DNA of 64,000 bases, taken from contig CM018036.1 in assembly GCA_008638375.1 (NCBI GenBank), positions 9,455,577 through 9,519,576 of the forward strand, given 5' to 3'. Below, one piece after another: positions 37,501-49,900 of this stretch. The notes beneath the pieces are model-generated. The model saw nothing but the letters and a program-made list of their open reading frames with translations. It had not been told where the DNA came from and made no database searches. A program made the position numbers and the translations under genes. Source of the DNA: Nyssa sinensis (Eukaryota; Streptophyta; Magnoliopsida; Cornales; Nyssaceae). Numbering within the stretch: the stretch's first letter is position 1; every line of letters starts with the position of its first letter.

Positions 37501-38828
37501 GACTGTGGCTGTGGCAGAGGCACCTGTGTATGCTGATAATAGTGTGACCTCGGCGCACTCTGCGAAGTCTGCCCCTGAGGGCAGTTGGCCCTAACATGGC
37601 CAGGCTGCTGACAAGTGAAACAAATCGGCGGGGCCCTCTGACTCGGTGCCGGTAGAGGTAGTGGAAATGACCCCTGACTGGATCCGACACCCTGTGCACT
37701 GCTGGGTCCCCTCAAGGGACAGTCGGCCCTCCTATGGCCAGGCTGCCCGCAGGTATAACATGTGCCAGGTCGCTGTGACCCTCCTCCCCTAGGAGTAGAT
37801 GGCAAGGCAGGACGGGGAGCTATCGAATGAAGGGGTCCAGCTGGTGGCTGTGAGGAAGAAGTACTGGCTCGGTACCTCTTCGGCTGTCTATATGTCGGGG
37901 CAGGTGCGGAAGTCTGTACTGTGGGTGTCCTGCCCTGTGCTCTAGTCTCTCTGATCCCTCTAAGATCAGTCAGCTCTCTCTCCACCTTGGAGGCCCTGAT
38001 CACTGCCTCCTCGTATGTCTCTATAATATGCCCAGCCAGTCTGTCCCTGATAGAGGTCTTCAACCCCCTGAGGAAATTGTACACCCTCAAATCCTCATGT
38101 GCAATAATGTGTGGGGCGAACCTCCCCAAAGCAGTAAACCGTGACTCATACTGAGCCACTGTCATGTCCCTCTGCAGAAGTGCCTCAAACTCCTCTCTAA
38201 ATCCCACTCTGGCAGACATCGGGAAATAGTGGTCATTGAACATGGCCACAAATGCATCCCATCCCTCTCCAAACCGGTGCAGTCTGTCAGCAGCTACCTC
38301 CCACCACTGACTAGCCAGGTCTGTGAACTGAAATGTAGCACACCTGATCCTCAGATGGGGCTCAGTGATCCCCTGTGAATCCAAGATCCGGGTAATCTGT
38401 CTCAACCACTCCTCTGCAATCAGTGGGTCTGGCTGCCCGGCAAAGGTGGGTGGCCTCATCCTCTGGAACACCTTCATCACGAAGGTATCCCTGGTCTCTC
38501 CGCCGGTGGTCCGTGCCTCCATCACGGTGCGGAGACACTCCTGCAAAAGAGTCGCCATATCTCTGGCGCCGATCATCTGCTCTACCTCCTGTGCTGGAGC
38601 GGGAGCAGGAATAGGGGCAGGTGCGGGAGCAACGTCCTCCTCAGCTGCACTATGCTCTGGTGTGTCAGCCGGGGCAACGACCTCCTCAACTATATCGGGA
38701 ATAGGGGCAGCAGCTCTAGGTCTGCCACGACGAGGCTGTGCGGCGCCTCTAGGCTGGGTGGCACCTCTGGGTCTACCCCTACCCCGTCTGGGCGGTCCAG
38801 CTCCCGTAGGAGCTCGTCTGGGAGGCAT
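34509..38828 (-). CDS. Gypsy gag-pol polyprotein (gag, protease, RT, RNase H, integrase core)
   Basis: 1439 residues from the ATG at 38828; the open frame extends 11 codons further up without an ATG. In order: basic Pro/Arg N-terminus; retrotransposon gag core (about 125-290); two CCHC knuckles, [14 protein letters not shown] (357-370) and [14 protein letters not shown] (403-416); protease LIDSGASHS (about 518); RT with [20 protein letters not shown] and active-site FVDD (850-853); RNase H with YCDAS (about 999) and DALSRR; integrase with HHCC zinc finger (about 1212-1252) and D, D, E in MDFVMG, SDRDPRF and SERTIQ. All catalytic residues are present. The frame runs off into a wrong ending (GMLD) at the frameshift near 34526. 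Confidence 0.93.
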   Translation of the reverse strand: MPPRRAPTGAGPPRRGRGRPRGATQPRGAAQPRRGRPRAAAPIPDIVEEVVAPADTPEHSAAEEDVAPAPAPIPAPAPAQEVEQMIGARDMATLLQECLRTVMEARTTGGETRDTFVMKVFQRMRPPTFAGQPDPLIAEEWLRQITRILDSQGITEPHLRIRCATFQFTDLASQWWEVAADRLHRFGEGWDAFVAMFNDHYFPMSARVGFREEFEALLQRDMTVAQYESRFTALGRFAPHIIAHEDLRVYNFLRGLKTSIRDRLAGHIIETYEEAVIRASKVERELTDLRGIRETRAQGRTPTVQTSAPAPTYRQPKRYRASTSSSQPPAGPLHSIAPRPALPSTPRGGGSQRPGTCYTCGQPGHRRADCPLRGPSSAQGVGSSQGSFPLPLPAPSQRAPPICFTCQQPGHVRANCPQGQTSQSAPRSHYYQHTQVPLPQPQSVQGLPAPYHQPTPSAQSVRAPAPRGGGQQTQRGGGRQGPTIQGRVYAVATPETSAAGPSVVRGTFLISSSWASVLIDSGASHSFISTALAMSLGLDIAWLDPPLHVGTPVGGVVVLTRICRDCSIEIADRILHFDLIVLDMSGFDVILGMDWLFTYRASIDCYRGRVTVCTPEGDCFYFTGDRGDFLVPPVRDSRSWGGHSYMLASMIAGDFETTEIVLPPVVDEFPDVFPSDLTCLPPRREIEFTIELIPGTTPISIPPYRMAPAELRELREQLTDLQRKGFIRPSTSPWGASALFAKKKDGTLRLCVDYRRLNRVTIKNKYPLPRIDDLFDQLRGSRCFSKIDLRSGYHQLRVREEDIAKTAFRTRYGHYEFVVMPFGVTNAPAAFMDLMHRIFSPYLDQFVVVFVDDILVYSPAEDVHAYHLRTVLQILREHRLFAKFSKCEFWLREVQFLGHVVSSGGVSVDPSKIEAVMSWERPSSVFEIRSFLGLAGYYRRFVEGFSRLAAPMTRLTRKGIRFLWTEDCEQSFQELKRRLTSAPVLIIPERGVGYAVYCDASREGLGCVLMQDGRVVAYGSRQLKNHERNYPTHDLELAAVIFALKSWRHYLYGERFEVFSDHKSLRYIFTQKDLNLRQRRWMEYMEDYDFDLQYHPGRANVVADALSRRSRGTIASIAIREWEMMGDIGEFDLDIAEFEGQATLFSLCAQPTLLTRVIEAQLVDVEADQIRVRIASPEGFVGWTVHSDLSLRYLGRVFVPESLRAEVLRDFHHSRLAVHPGGTKMYHDLRRQYWWAGMKRDVAQFVSRCLTCQQVKAEHQRPGGLLQPLPVAEWKWEHVTMDFVMGLPKSPRGHDAVWVIVDRLTKSAHFLPIRVTDSSDTLSRLYIREIVRLHGVPVSIVSDRDPRFTARFWQSLQTALGTQLQFSTAFHPQTDGQSERTIQILEDMLRACVMDFRGSWEDHLALVEFAYNNSYQSSIEMAPFEALYGRPCRSPGMLD

Positions 38829-39179
38829 ATCTACAAGTCCAAGAGAGAAGTTCAATATCACTCTTCACATTCCAATATAAGCATCTAAATGTGATCTCAA
38901 TCAAGTTCTCATCAATAACCTATACTTTAACGGGTAGCATACGTAGAAACTCATGATATATACACTTAACAAGTTTTTCACATATCATACATGTCATGCC
39001 TCCAAACATAGCATAAATCAGCACGAAATCACAATAAGTCATGCATCAGGACATATAAAACCACATAGCACACAAGATCCTATCACATGCTGCTAAAGGT
39101 TCACACTAAGTCTCATTCTTTTCTCTAGGGTCTCATGGTGTTAAACAACACCCCACGGTCTCTAGGTATTCGAACCTAA

Positions 39180-39191
39180 GCTCTGATACCA
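39180..39191 (-). other. primer-binding site of the Gypsy element (tRNA-iMet type)
   Basis: On the minus strand the site reads TGGTATCAGAGC, three bases inside the 5' LTR. It is complementary to the 3' end of initiator methionine tRNA, the usual primer in this lineage. Confidence 0.9.
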
Positions 39192-39194
39192 CGT

Positions 39195-42017
39195 TGTCAC
39201 GCCCCGAATTCCGGCGAACCCGAGGCGCGAGTAACGGAACAAAGGAAATTAAAATAATAAAGAAATAAAAGATAACAATGACATTCTCATACAGTTCCGT
39301 ACACAATTCTAATACATACATAAAGTCTGGTCCGTTGGTTCACAACATTCAAAATGAAATACTGTCTCGGGCTTATGCCCTTACATAATATCACAAGCGC
39401 CCATCGGGCCCAATATAATCCTCAATCAGACCATCTCTATATCCCGCACAGCTGGAACATCATCTGAAATGTTTGCCCCACTAAAGGGGTCAGCTCAACA
39501 TGCTGGTACAATATAATGCTAATGCAAGAAACAAAACTAAGGTCGTGACATGTGCGAGTGTACAGTTATTTCTATATGGCATTCTATATCATGATGACAG
39601 TATATAGACAGTATACAGTATATGAGCAATATGCATGACACACCCATGCGACTCTATGCCACCCATGTCTCATGATACGGTCATTCTCCGCTGGCATGAG
39701 TACCGCCACTTATGTCTCGCTTCACGGTCCGGAATCCGTCAGGCTCGCAAGTACCTAATGGCCGATTTTGGGTTTTTCACCACAGGATCTGCACCCTCAT
39801 AATGCAAAGCACCAAGTGCTTACCCACGCCATGCCCAAGGAATCACACCATGCCAATATGCACCAATCTCATCATGTCATAATGCAATCCCAATGATACA
39901 TTTCATTCATACGTAAAATATGCTTTCAAGTGTACAATTCATAACATCGACAGTTCTTCAAGCAGATAATTCACACACCACGTTAATACATGCGATATAC
40001 TCATAATCATCATTCAACTAAACAAGATAGCACATAGCACGTAAACACGTGAACACTCGAGCAAACATGTGAACAATTTACACAGCAAAGCAAGCATTCC
40101 TAATCTCAATTCTATTTCTTACTTAGCACAATATATCGTACCTGGTAATCGATCTCAAACCAGGAAGGTATACTCGTAGTCAAGTGAAACCACCGTAAGA
40201 ATACTGAAGGTCAGGTCACCTTCTCTTTGCCTTTCCGTGTCCCTAAAATTCATAACATGAAACTCAGTTTAATCGTCACTTGAATTATGCTATTCATCAA
40301 ATTTTACGTCTTTATCTTATAAGCTTCTACTTTGCTAAATTAAACTCTACTGTTGAATCCGGGACGTTGAAGAAAATAAGTTTAGGCTTTCGTAGAATTC
40401 AATTTGGGCATCTGGGTCAAAAAGGGCAAAACAGTCATTTTGCACTTTACACGGGTCCTTACATTTCGTGATCTCTTTTCACAAATCGGACTCCACGGTT
40501 GAGTCCGGAATGTTCGAGATAATAAAATTCCACTATTTGTTTACCTAATTCGGAATTCGTTTGATTGTATTTCAATTCAGGGGTATTTTGGTAATTTTAC
40601 ACGTTGCTACGTGTCTTTTATTTTTCGGGACCCCGTCTCGTAAAACGGACCTCACCATTGGTCTCAGAATGGCCGAGATAGTCAAAATACACTAATGACT
40701 TGTCCCATTTGGACTCCGGAATTTATTTGAATATTTAATTAATTAAATTAAATAATTAATTAATTAATTTAATTAATATTTTATTAATATTTTAATCAGG
40801 TGGGTCAAAGTGTGATTTCTAATAGTTGGGGGGGTCAATTCGTAATTTCTGAAAGTTCAGGTCAAGGTTCAAATTCAAAAGGTTCAAATTCTCAAAGGTT
40901 CAAATTTCAAAAAGGTCCAAATTAAAACTAGTTTAATTTGTTATTCTAAATTAGGTTAACCAAACAGGGCTTATCCAGAACAGGGATAGGATATCCCTGT
41001 TCCTATTTCAATTTAAAATCTTTTAATTTCTTATCTCTGTAACCAAACGCCCTCAATTAGTTTTTAATTTAAAACCAGTGGGCGACACGTGGCAGGGGCG
41101 GGTCAGCCCCAAGCCCGACCCGACCCGAACCGACCCGACCCGACCCGCACAGTGCCCATCTCCCCCCCGCTTTTCCGGTAGGGTTCCGGCGACCTCCGGT
41201 CGTCTTCTCCGGCGACGTCGCCGGAATTTCAGGAAAATCAAGTTTTCAAACTTGATTTTCTTGGTGTTTTTGATGCCCCTTTCAATCCCAAACCATTTTA
41301 AAACGTTTTTGGAGCATTTTAATATTGTTTTGAAGCTTCCAATCACGGTGAAAACCCAGATTTTTCCCCCACGGCCGTGACCTGCACCTCCATTTTTCTC
41401 CCTCATTTCTCAACCGTTTTCTATCATTTTTGTTGCGTTTTGATCCTCACACTATGCTCTACAAGGTTCTATAATTTAAATCAATTGAAATGCTCTAAAA
41501 TAAATCGAAACAGAAGTGACCCACTTACAAGTTTTCTTGGCCGTTTCTCTCTCTAGCCGTGCCCACTTCCACCTTTCTGGTTCCTCCTCGAGCCTCCTCT
41601 CCTCCTTCACGGTCTAGAACTCTCTCTCTCTCTGTTTCTCTCTTCTTTCTCTTTCTTTCCTTCTCTTCTTTTCCACCCGAGACCACTCTCTTTATTTTCT
41701 CTCTATATCTCTCTCTCTAAATCCGACCCACTCTCTGGCAACCCCACTGCCACACACAACTCCACTCACACACTCCATCCCCCACTCCTCATTGAGTGTA
41801 ACACACTCAATCTACACACACTTACACACACAACCGTACACACACTGTTTTATACATTTATATATATATACACTGTTTTAAACATATATATATACATATA
41901 CATATATATATATATTTACATATTTAAATAAACACACTCACTTTGTACACATATACACACACAATTTAAATTTAAATTATATGTGTATATATATATACAT
42001 ACATACATGCATCCATC

Positions 42018-42049
<32 letters not shown>

Positions 42050-42117
42050 ATTAATAAAATTAATAATAACAACTTGAAAATTTAATTTATAAAAAAAAAA
42101 ATTTTCAGGTTGTTACA
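39195..42117 (-). repeat. 5' LTR of the Gypsy element (element sense: minus)
   Basis: 2923 bp, nearly identical to the other LTR. Differences seen: one G/T (CATTCATACG versus CAGTCATACG), one C/T (ACCCCACTG versus ACCCTACTG), a shorter (TA) run and several single-base indels. As the 5' LTR it carries the promoter that reads toward the left end of the window. Confidence 0.93.
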
Positions 42118-42193
42118 ACCTGAGCTTAAGTTTTTTATCTATAATATTGTGGGCTCTTCAAATTGTTAGGACAGTGAGCTTGGGGGGTTAACA

Positions 42194-44529
42194 TGCAGGG
42201 CCTAATGAAGGTTAGATGCACATAAACTTACTCCTATGAGTGGAGAGGTTGTTTCCATGACTTAAACCTATTACTTCCATGTCACAATTAAACAACCTTA
42301 CCATTGCACCAAGACCCACCATTTTCAAACTTGATTTATTCATCTTCCCATTTTTCTTTCAAAGTTTTCTTCTATTTCTCATGTATCTTTTTTAATCACT
42401 CACTTATACATGTCTCCCATTTTTTTATCAATTCCATTGATGACATTACTAGTTTAAGGATTTTGGAGCTTAAAAGTGCAAGCTCTCAGTCTAGATGTGT
42501 AAGATGATATATATATATATATATATATATAACACATATGAATTTTAGTAATGTTATTGTGTATTCGAGCCGCGGTGGGGTTTTACTTGTATTTCCCATC
42601 CCTGCCCTGAACTCAATCGGGTTTTCACTTGTTTTATCTAAACTCGCTCCTAACTCGTATAAGCTCATCCCAAACCTGGCCCATTAAATGGTAGGTCACA
42701 GGAAAACTAATTTAAAAAGTTAAAAATCATAGAGGTAAAAGTGATAATGGTAAAGGTTGGGGATGGTAGTGGCGACGAGGATAATAAAAACAAAGAGTGT
42801 TCAGTGAAAGCTTGAAGTTGCCATAATAAACAAAAAATGTATTCAATGACACCATAAATGTTTATTCAACGATTTACCTTTCAACTCATTTGTACTAATT
42901 GTATAATAGTGTTCCATGCCATATCATTCCATTGAAAACCACATATTGTCATCTTGGCACTCGTATTGTTATTTTTCATCATTGTCTTCTCATTATTCCT
43001 CATGTTCTTCATCTTATTTCTTATGTTCTTCACCCTCATTCTTGCTCCAATTAATTGCTCCCATTCAAGAAACTTTAGTGTTTAACTCGTTTTGTCTTTC
43101 AAATATTCCTTGAACATTCTCATCAATATACTAATATGAGGTTAAAGTCGAAGTCACTATGCTGAAGATTCCTCAAGCTTATATTTACCATCCAAACCCA
43201 TCCTTACTAGGTGGTGGACTCCTTGTAGACGATGGGTTCGATGATATTATTCAAAAATTGATATTGGTCTTCTATTTCACAAAAGTGTCAAATGTCGCCT
43301 AGTTTGTATTAAGTAAAACAAGACAAGTACAAGTGACAGAGGTAGGGTTGGGATGGAGGTGGGTATAAGGGTAATACAAACAACTAATATTCATTGAAAG
43401 TTTGAAGTCACAATGAATTTTGTTTGTATAGTTGGTTAACTTTAAGTGTTGAATTTCACATGAGAAATTGGTGCATAAAACCCCTTTGAAATAGAGTAAT
43501 TAGGGAATTTGAAGAGACGTGATTATATTTTTCTTAAACGAGTTTGAATTTACTTATTAAAAAAGTTTTAAATAATTAGGATAGGATTACTAGTTTCAAA
43601 ATCTAAGTAGTCAGCGAATTTGGATCTAGGTCTCAACAACAATTATTTTAGTGATTCAAATTCAAAATACATCATATTGAATTCAATTTGATTTGTGCAG
43701 TATAGTCCTAGAGAAGGTGTAGGGATGACACATGCCATGGATCACTTTTCCAATCTTGTGACATGAAAAATAATTTTTCTCTAAATTTGTCTAAACCTCT
43801 TGATAGAATAAGATGATTTTTTATTAAACTACTCATTTAATTATTATTACTTTTAATTTTTTTATTCATTAAATTAATTATAATCAACACATTTCAAATA
43901 AAATATCACTTTTATTAAACTTAAAAATAGGTATAGAAAATAAAAACTCCTTTATTTTATATGATTGAAAAGGGATAAGGTAAGACGTATTCATCTGAAG
44001 TTTGACTTGAAATATAAAAATAAATATTTTTTACATAAAGATGAGTTTAACAGTTCAATCGAGGAGTTGATATTTGTTGGTCTTGGATCATTATATTTGA
44101 GCCAATAAATATACAAAACATCAATAAAAATTATCAATATGATCCATGTATTTATTAATATATCAAATATTCATCGTATTCGGGTCAATAAATAATTTTT
44201 TCAGGTATTTCGGATAGGTTTAGAATAATTGCAATCACTAAGTAGAATATGGTGGGGCGGATCAACTAGTTGACCCGACCCACTGTTTGCATCCCTTCCA
44301 GCGGCAAGGTATTGTTATCCACAGCCCTCAAGCTCCACGTGTCCTCCTCCAACCCAGCTTTGGCCATTCCCTCCCCGAGCTCTGTCTCTGTCTCACTTCA
44401 ATTCACTCGGATGTTTGAACTTTGAAGAACATCCCATCTGCTTCTTCTTCTTGGTCATCTCCAAATTGAATCCACAAACAATTCAATTACAGTTCCTTGC
44501 AAGCTCATGTGAACCAAGATAACACTCAA
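42194..44529. other. intergenic region and PTAC2 upstream region
   Basis: AT-rich, no gene recognised. A (TA) run lies at 42509-42531. The last 250 bases before the PTAC2 start are pyrimidine-rich (CTCTGTCTCTGTCTCAC, CTTCTTCTTCTTGG), as is common for a plant 5' leader. No certain TATA box can be named. Confidence 0.4.
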
Positions 44530-46376
44530 ATGACCCTCTCATATAACTCTCTTTACCTATTAAACTCTTCAGCTATATTTTCACCTTTCCTGAGAACAAA
44601 CCCAAATTCAAACCCTCACCAATTCCAATTTCCCGTCAAAAGACTTGACTTCTCCGGTGACCGGAGACTTCTTTACTCCGGCGGCGGAAAAATCAGAGCC
44701 AAGCCCAAGAAACTCGTCCTCGGTAATCCGTCGGTCACCGTCGAGAAAGGTAAGTACAGCTACGACGTCGAAACCCTAATCAACAAGCTCTCGAGTTTGC
44801 CTCCTCGAGGCAGCATCGCTCGCTGCCTCGACGCATTCAAGAACAAGCTCAGTCTCAATGACTTCGCTCTCGTTTTCAAAGAGTTCGCCCACCGCGGCGA
44901 CTGGCAGCGTTCTCTCCGCCTCTTCAAGTATATGCAGCGCCAAATCTGGTGCAAGCCCAACGAACACATATACACTATAATGATCGGTGTGTTGGGCCGC
45001 GAAGGTTTGCTTGAAAAGTGCACCGAGATATTCGACGAAATGCCCAGCCACGGCGTTGTTCGCAGCGTTTTTTCATTCACCGCTATAATCAACGCATACG
45101 GCCGAAACGGCCAGTTCGAAACATCTTTAGAACTTCTTCAAAGGATGAAGAGAGAGAAAGTTACGCCAAGTATTTTAACTTATAACACAGTGATTAATGC
45201 TTGCGCGAGGGGTGGGTATGATTGGGAGGGCCTATTGAGTTTGTTCGCGGAAATGCGGCATGAGGGGATACAACCAGACCTCGTCACTTACAATACTCTG
45301 CTTTGTGCTTGTTCTAGTAGGGGTTTAGGTGATGAGGCAGAGATGGTGTTTCGGACTATGAACGAGGGCGGCATTGTGCCAGATATTACTACTTACAGTT
45401 ATTTAGTCGAGACGTTTGGGAAATTGGGTAAGCTTGAGAAGGTCTCCGAGCTTCTTAGGGAGATGGAGTCCGGAGGGAATTTGCCGGAGATAACATCATA
45501 TAATGTGTTGTTAGAGGCATATGCACATTCTGGGTCAATTAAAGAGGCAATGGGTGTGTTTAGGCAAATGCAGGAGGCGGGTTGTATGCCAAATGCAGCT
45601 ACTTATAGTATTTTGTTGAATTTGTATGGGAAACATGGAAGGTATGATGATGTTCGCGAGCTTTTCCTTGAGATGAAAGTGAGTAATACAGAGCCAGATG
45701 CGGCTACATATAATATTCTTATACAGGTTTTTGGAGAAGGTGGGTATTTTAAGGAGGTGGTGACTTTGTTCCTTGATATGGTGGAGGAGAATGTTGAGCC
45801 GAATATGGAGACATATGAGGGGTTGATATTTGCTTGTGGAAAGGGAGGGCTTCACGAGGATGCAAAGAAAATTCTACTTCATCTGAATGAGAAAGGGTTA
45901 GTGCCGACTTCAAAGGCTTATACTGGGGTTATTGAAGCATATGGGCAGGCTGCATTATATGAGGAAGCTCTTGTTGCCTTTAACACAATGAATGAGGTGG
46001 GGAGCAAGCCGACAGTGGAAACCTTTAATTCTTTGTTACACACATTTGCAAGAGGAGGTCTTTACAAGGAGTCTGAAGCAATATTGTGGAGAATGGGTGA
46101 ATGTGGTATCACACGGAACAGGGATTCATTTAATGGTGTGATTGAAGGATTTAGACAGGGAGGCCAGTTTGAAGAAGCTCTAAAGGCTTATGTTGAGATG
46201 GAAAAGGCAAGCTGTGATCCTGATGAGGGTACTCTTGAAGCAGTTTTGGGTGTGTACTGCTTTGCAGGTCTTGTCGATGAGAGCGAGGGGCAGTTTCAGG
46301 AAATTAAAGCATTGGGCATATTGCCCAGTGTCATGTGCTACTGTATGATGCTGGCAGTTTACGCAAAGAGTGACAG
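44530..46376 (+). other. PTAC2: PTAC2 exon 1
   Basis: 615 codons plus two bases, ending AAGAGTGACAG|GTCAGG. It holds the transit region and nearly all PPR repeats. If intron 1 is retained, the frame continues 45 codons into repeat sequence to a TAA at 46513-46515. Confidence 0.93.
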
Positions 46377-46788
46377 GTCAGGCTTCATTCAGTTACTTAA
46401 CAATTCTTTTTCCAGTTTTAATCTGCGCAGTTGTTCATTTATTTATTTGATAAGATATATTAAAGATGGTGAGGGCGACCCATTTACCAAAAAGGAGAGG
46501 ACTCACAAAAATTAAAGTCTCAAGCCTTTCAAAACTCTATAAATTACCCAAAAGAAAATTATTTGCAAAAAACTATCCTTAAATCTGTAAAGAGGTGATT
46601 CTAACTCCCCAAAAATCCTTCTATTCCTTTCGGGCCATAAACACTTATTAGGCCATGTTTGGTACACAAGAATGGAATACAAAAGAATGGAATGGGTTTA
46701 TGAATGAAATGAACTCATGAATGGAATAGGAATGTACATTCCATTCCCTTGTTTGGTTGTAGTAGGAGGAATGGAATATAAGTTTTAA

Positions 46789-46823
<35 letters not shown>

Positions 46824-46910
46824 GGTTCATTGATTCAAAAATCTAATTCTAGGGTTTATATATAAATATGTACACACAGATTCTTCAATTTATAGATCAT
46901 ATTCTAGGGC

Positions 46911-46952
<42 letters not shown>

Positions 46953-49900
46953 GTTCATCAAATCATATTCTAGGGTTTATACTACCCACAACAATTAAAT
47001 AAATTAAATCAAAACCCTAACCAAAAAAAAAACCTAGCATTCTACAATTAAATCAAACAAAAATTGTATTGAAAATTGGTGGTTAGCAAACTTACCTCTT
47101 TCTTCCCAATTTTGGCAAAGCAAAGGCCTTGAGGCCGTGGATGAAATTGTTGCGATGACGGAACTATAGGCTTTGATTGAAATTGGTGAAGGAATTAATG
47201 ACAGAAAAAATTATTCTTATGTATGAAACTGATTTTTACCATCATCGGAAGACTTCTCGGAGAATAATCTCAGCCATTAATTCCGACCACCTCTGTTCTC
47301 TCTATTGTTGGTAGGATTTTTATGGTTAGAAAGATTGAAGAAGGGGATAGAAAGGGCGGAGGTGGGGAGCTCTGATCACACGACTGACATTCTCCCGATC
47401 TGTTGTTGGTTTTCTTTTTCTTTATTTGATTCCATGAGAATGAGTTTCATTCCTTAGGGGGAGATGAGGAATGCTTATTCCCACTTCAACAAGATTAGTC
47501 ATTCCGTTTGGAATGATCATTCCAGTTTTAAGGGTGCACACAAATACGGGAATGAAATAAAAGAGGGAATGTTCATTCCATTCCTACATCAATTCGGGCC
47601 TACCAAATGGGCCCTTAAAGAGGCATGGAGGCACAATCCTCCGTACCTTCCTAACTCTTATCACACCCTCTAGGCCAACCACGAAGGAACTCCAACACCT
47701 ATACTGGTATAACCCGCATGCAACCAAATGAGAAGATGAGATTCCACACACCCCTAGCATAGGAGCAATGAACAATGGGTTCTTCAACTCCCACTTCAGT
47801 TTCTGTGCCGATTGACCTCCCTCTTTTCCTTTCTCAATTCTCAGAATCTGCCTCCTGTTCCTATCTATCTCCTGGAACAACTGAATTAACCAGTCCTTGT
47901 ATCCCCTACAAGAGACCCTCAGAAAGCTACTAACTCCCTTTATTTTTCACATCACCCATTCCGCAGCCTCCTCCATCTTCCTTTCCGGCATATTTATAAT
48001 CATCAGTTGCTGTCCTGCAGAACCTACCTGCACCTCCTGTAATTCCAGTCCTGTTGATCCCCGATCACAGTTCTGGAATTGTTCTGTCTCAGGAGCAAAC
48101 ATGGCCAGGGGTTCACACGTAATTAACTCATCTGCCTTGTAACATTTCCCAACGATGCCCTATCTTCCTCACTTGCCACCGCTGCCCAGCTTCTAGAAAA
48201 GTCTGTGCACTGGCTCCTTCCACATAGAGCCTCCCATGGATCAGTTGAGTTCCATGCTTCTATTGTCCCTAGGGGTGCAACTTGGCCGGGCCGGGCCAAT
48301 CTTGATGCCTGTCTAGGCTCAACCCAAGCTCGACCTTGAGCTCGAGCATATCAACCCAAGCCCGTCCTGAGCATAGAATCACTTATATCGGATTGGGCCC
48401 AAGCCCCAAAATGAACACCAAGTCAATCTTGATCAAAGTATTACTTATTAATAATCTTAACCAATCAAAGTCTTTGTAGACACATTCTTTCACAGCGAAT
48501 CAGTAAATATACAATAACAGAGAACAACAATGATAGAGAAAAATGTGTGTGCATAAATATATGGTACACATACATAGAGAAGATTTGGGGATTCTAGAGA
48601 CTTCTGAATGTCCCAAGAGAACCAACATATATAGTTGTCGTTATTGATGAACCAGAGAGAAGATCTACCAAACATAGCATCCATGCTTGAATGCATCGTA
48701 TCACCCATTCAGATCTCATTGTAATGATTAATCACTTGTCTCTTCCGATCACCATTCCAGTCATCTGCCATTGATGAACCAGACTAAGAGCATCGATTGT
48801 TGCAAGGAAAAGAATCAATAAAATTAAAGATCAAATTGATCGAATTCGATGGGTTTGGATTGAATCAATCTTCGTTATTGGTTGAATCTGAATTTAAAAC
48901 GCTACAGTGTGAGTAAAAAATTGAAGAAGAGAAGTTAGAGATGAGAGAGGAGCGTCTTAAAGGATGGAAGGAGATGAGAGAGTGGCTAGGGTTCAAAGGT
49001 TGAATGAAATTCCAGAACAATTGAGATAATATATATGTCGTGTAAATCAATGGCTTAGATTTATTATACTAACAATACAACGGTTGATAAAAAACATAAA
49101 TATATATAATTATGGGGTCGGGGGCCAAGATCCATGTTCAAGCCCAGCCTGAATTAAGGTTGGGTTAGAGTTTTTTGCCCAAGCCCATCCCGAATTGTAA
49201 AATGAATTGCCTAAGCCCGAAAATTTTTAGGTTGGGCTTGGGTTAGCCCACCGAGTTGCACCCCTAATTGTCCCCCTCTTCCTCATTAGACTCTACCTCT
49301 TGCGCCTGTGATCTTTCCTCCTCATCCCCATTAGATGTCTCCCCCAAACCTGCATCTGACTCATTTGAACACAAACTCCACCTAGCTGCCATCTTGCTTT
49401 ATTCCCCCACCTCTTTTGTCCTCCATGGAACTCTCTCCTTGTTGCATGGACTACTCTCCACCATGCCGGAAACTAAATTGCAGCTTGGTTGCCTATCCCC
49501 CAATGAACGAAGCATTGAGTTGGGCCTGTTGAGTTCAGGAATATACCCGTTAACTCCTGTTTCCTCAGTGAACTGGGCTTCTTCGCTACTTGAACCATCA
49601 TCATACACCTTTATCAGCTCATAGTAACTTGGGTCAGTTAAGCCCACGGCCCTTTTCATTAGCATGCCGTTTGGGCTTGTCCAAACTTCATTTGTGCACT
49701 AAGAACTTCTTCGATGCATGTGCCAAAGGGGTTGCCAATTCCAAATTTTGGCTAGGCTGTAAATTGGCTGCTCCAATGGGCTGCCATTTCACCTGACAAA
49801 ATATGGCAATGCCATATCCAATGCTACATATGGAATTAAGAATAGCACATTCTATTTATGCCACATCACCTTTTTCCTTTGGATTCACTTTGGGTATTTG

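Larger units (their letters stand above)
30953..42117 (-). mobile_element. nearly intact Ty3/Gypsy chromovirus (Tekay/Del-like), 11.2 kb
   Basis: Complete structure on the minus strand: 2.9-kb LTRs at both ends, 5-bp target duplication ACCTG (30948-30952 and 42118-42122), primer site, polypurine tract, gag-pol and chromodomain. Long LTRs, a tRNA-Met primer site, two CCHC knuckles and a C-terminal chromodomain point to the Tekay (Del) lineage. The two LTRs differ by about two substitutions plus several 1-bp or microsatellite length changes over 2.9 kb, so the insertion is very recent. One frameshift near the integrase end separates the chromodomain from the rest. It sits inside LTR2 of the TRIM-like element. 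Confidence 0.93.
30601..42193 (+). mobile_element. TRIM-like retroelement split by a Gypsy insertion
   Basis: LTR1 about 30601-30754 and LTR2 30869-30952 plus 42118/42123-42193 align along their length at roughly 80%. Both read CATCGGTTRGG, ATATAAGAYATC, TACTACTAACAAC and GTGGGCTCTT in the same order, and both end in TACA/AACA. A primer-binding site TGGTATCAAAGC (30759-30770) follows LTR1 and a purine tract AAGGGGAAGAA precedes LTR2. The interior is only about 114 bp. The whole element was about 350 bp before an 11.2-kb Gypsy element landed in LTR2. No target duplication for the TRIM itself was found. Confidence 0.7.

Noticed and set aside
37355..38880. Plus-strand and alternative-frame open frames across the Gypsy gag region
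   Set aside because: They are shadows of the gag-pol frame in GC-rich sequence, with no recognisable domain.
44497..44529. Upstream extension of PTAC2 (11 extra codons)
   Set aside because: It opens with TTG, not ATG; the first in-frame ATG at 44530 gives an N-terminus of normal length.
46377..46515. PTAC2 as a pseudogene truncated after exon 1
   Set aside because: The missing SMR part is present as three open exons 13.5 kb downstream, with matching phase and intact splice sites.
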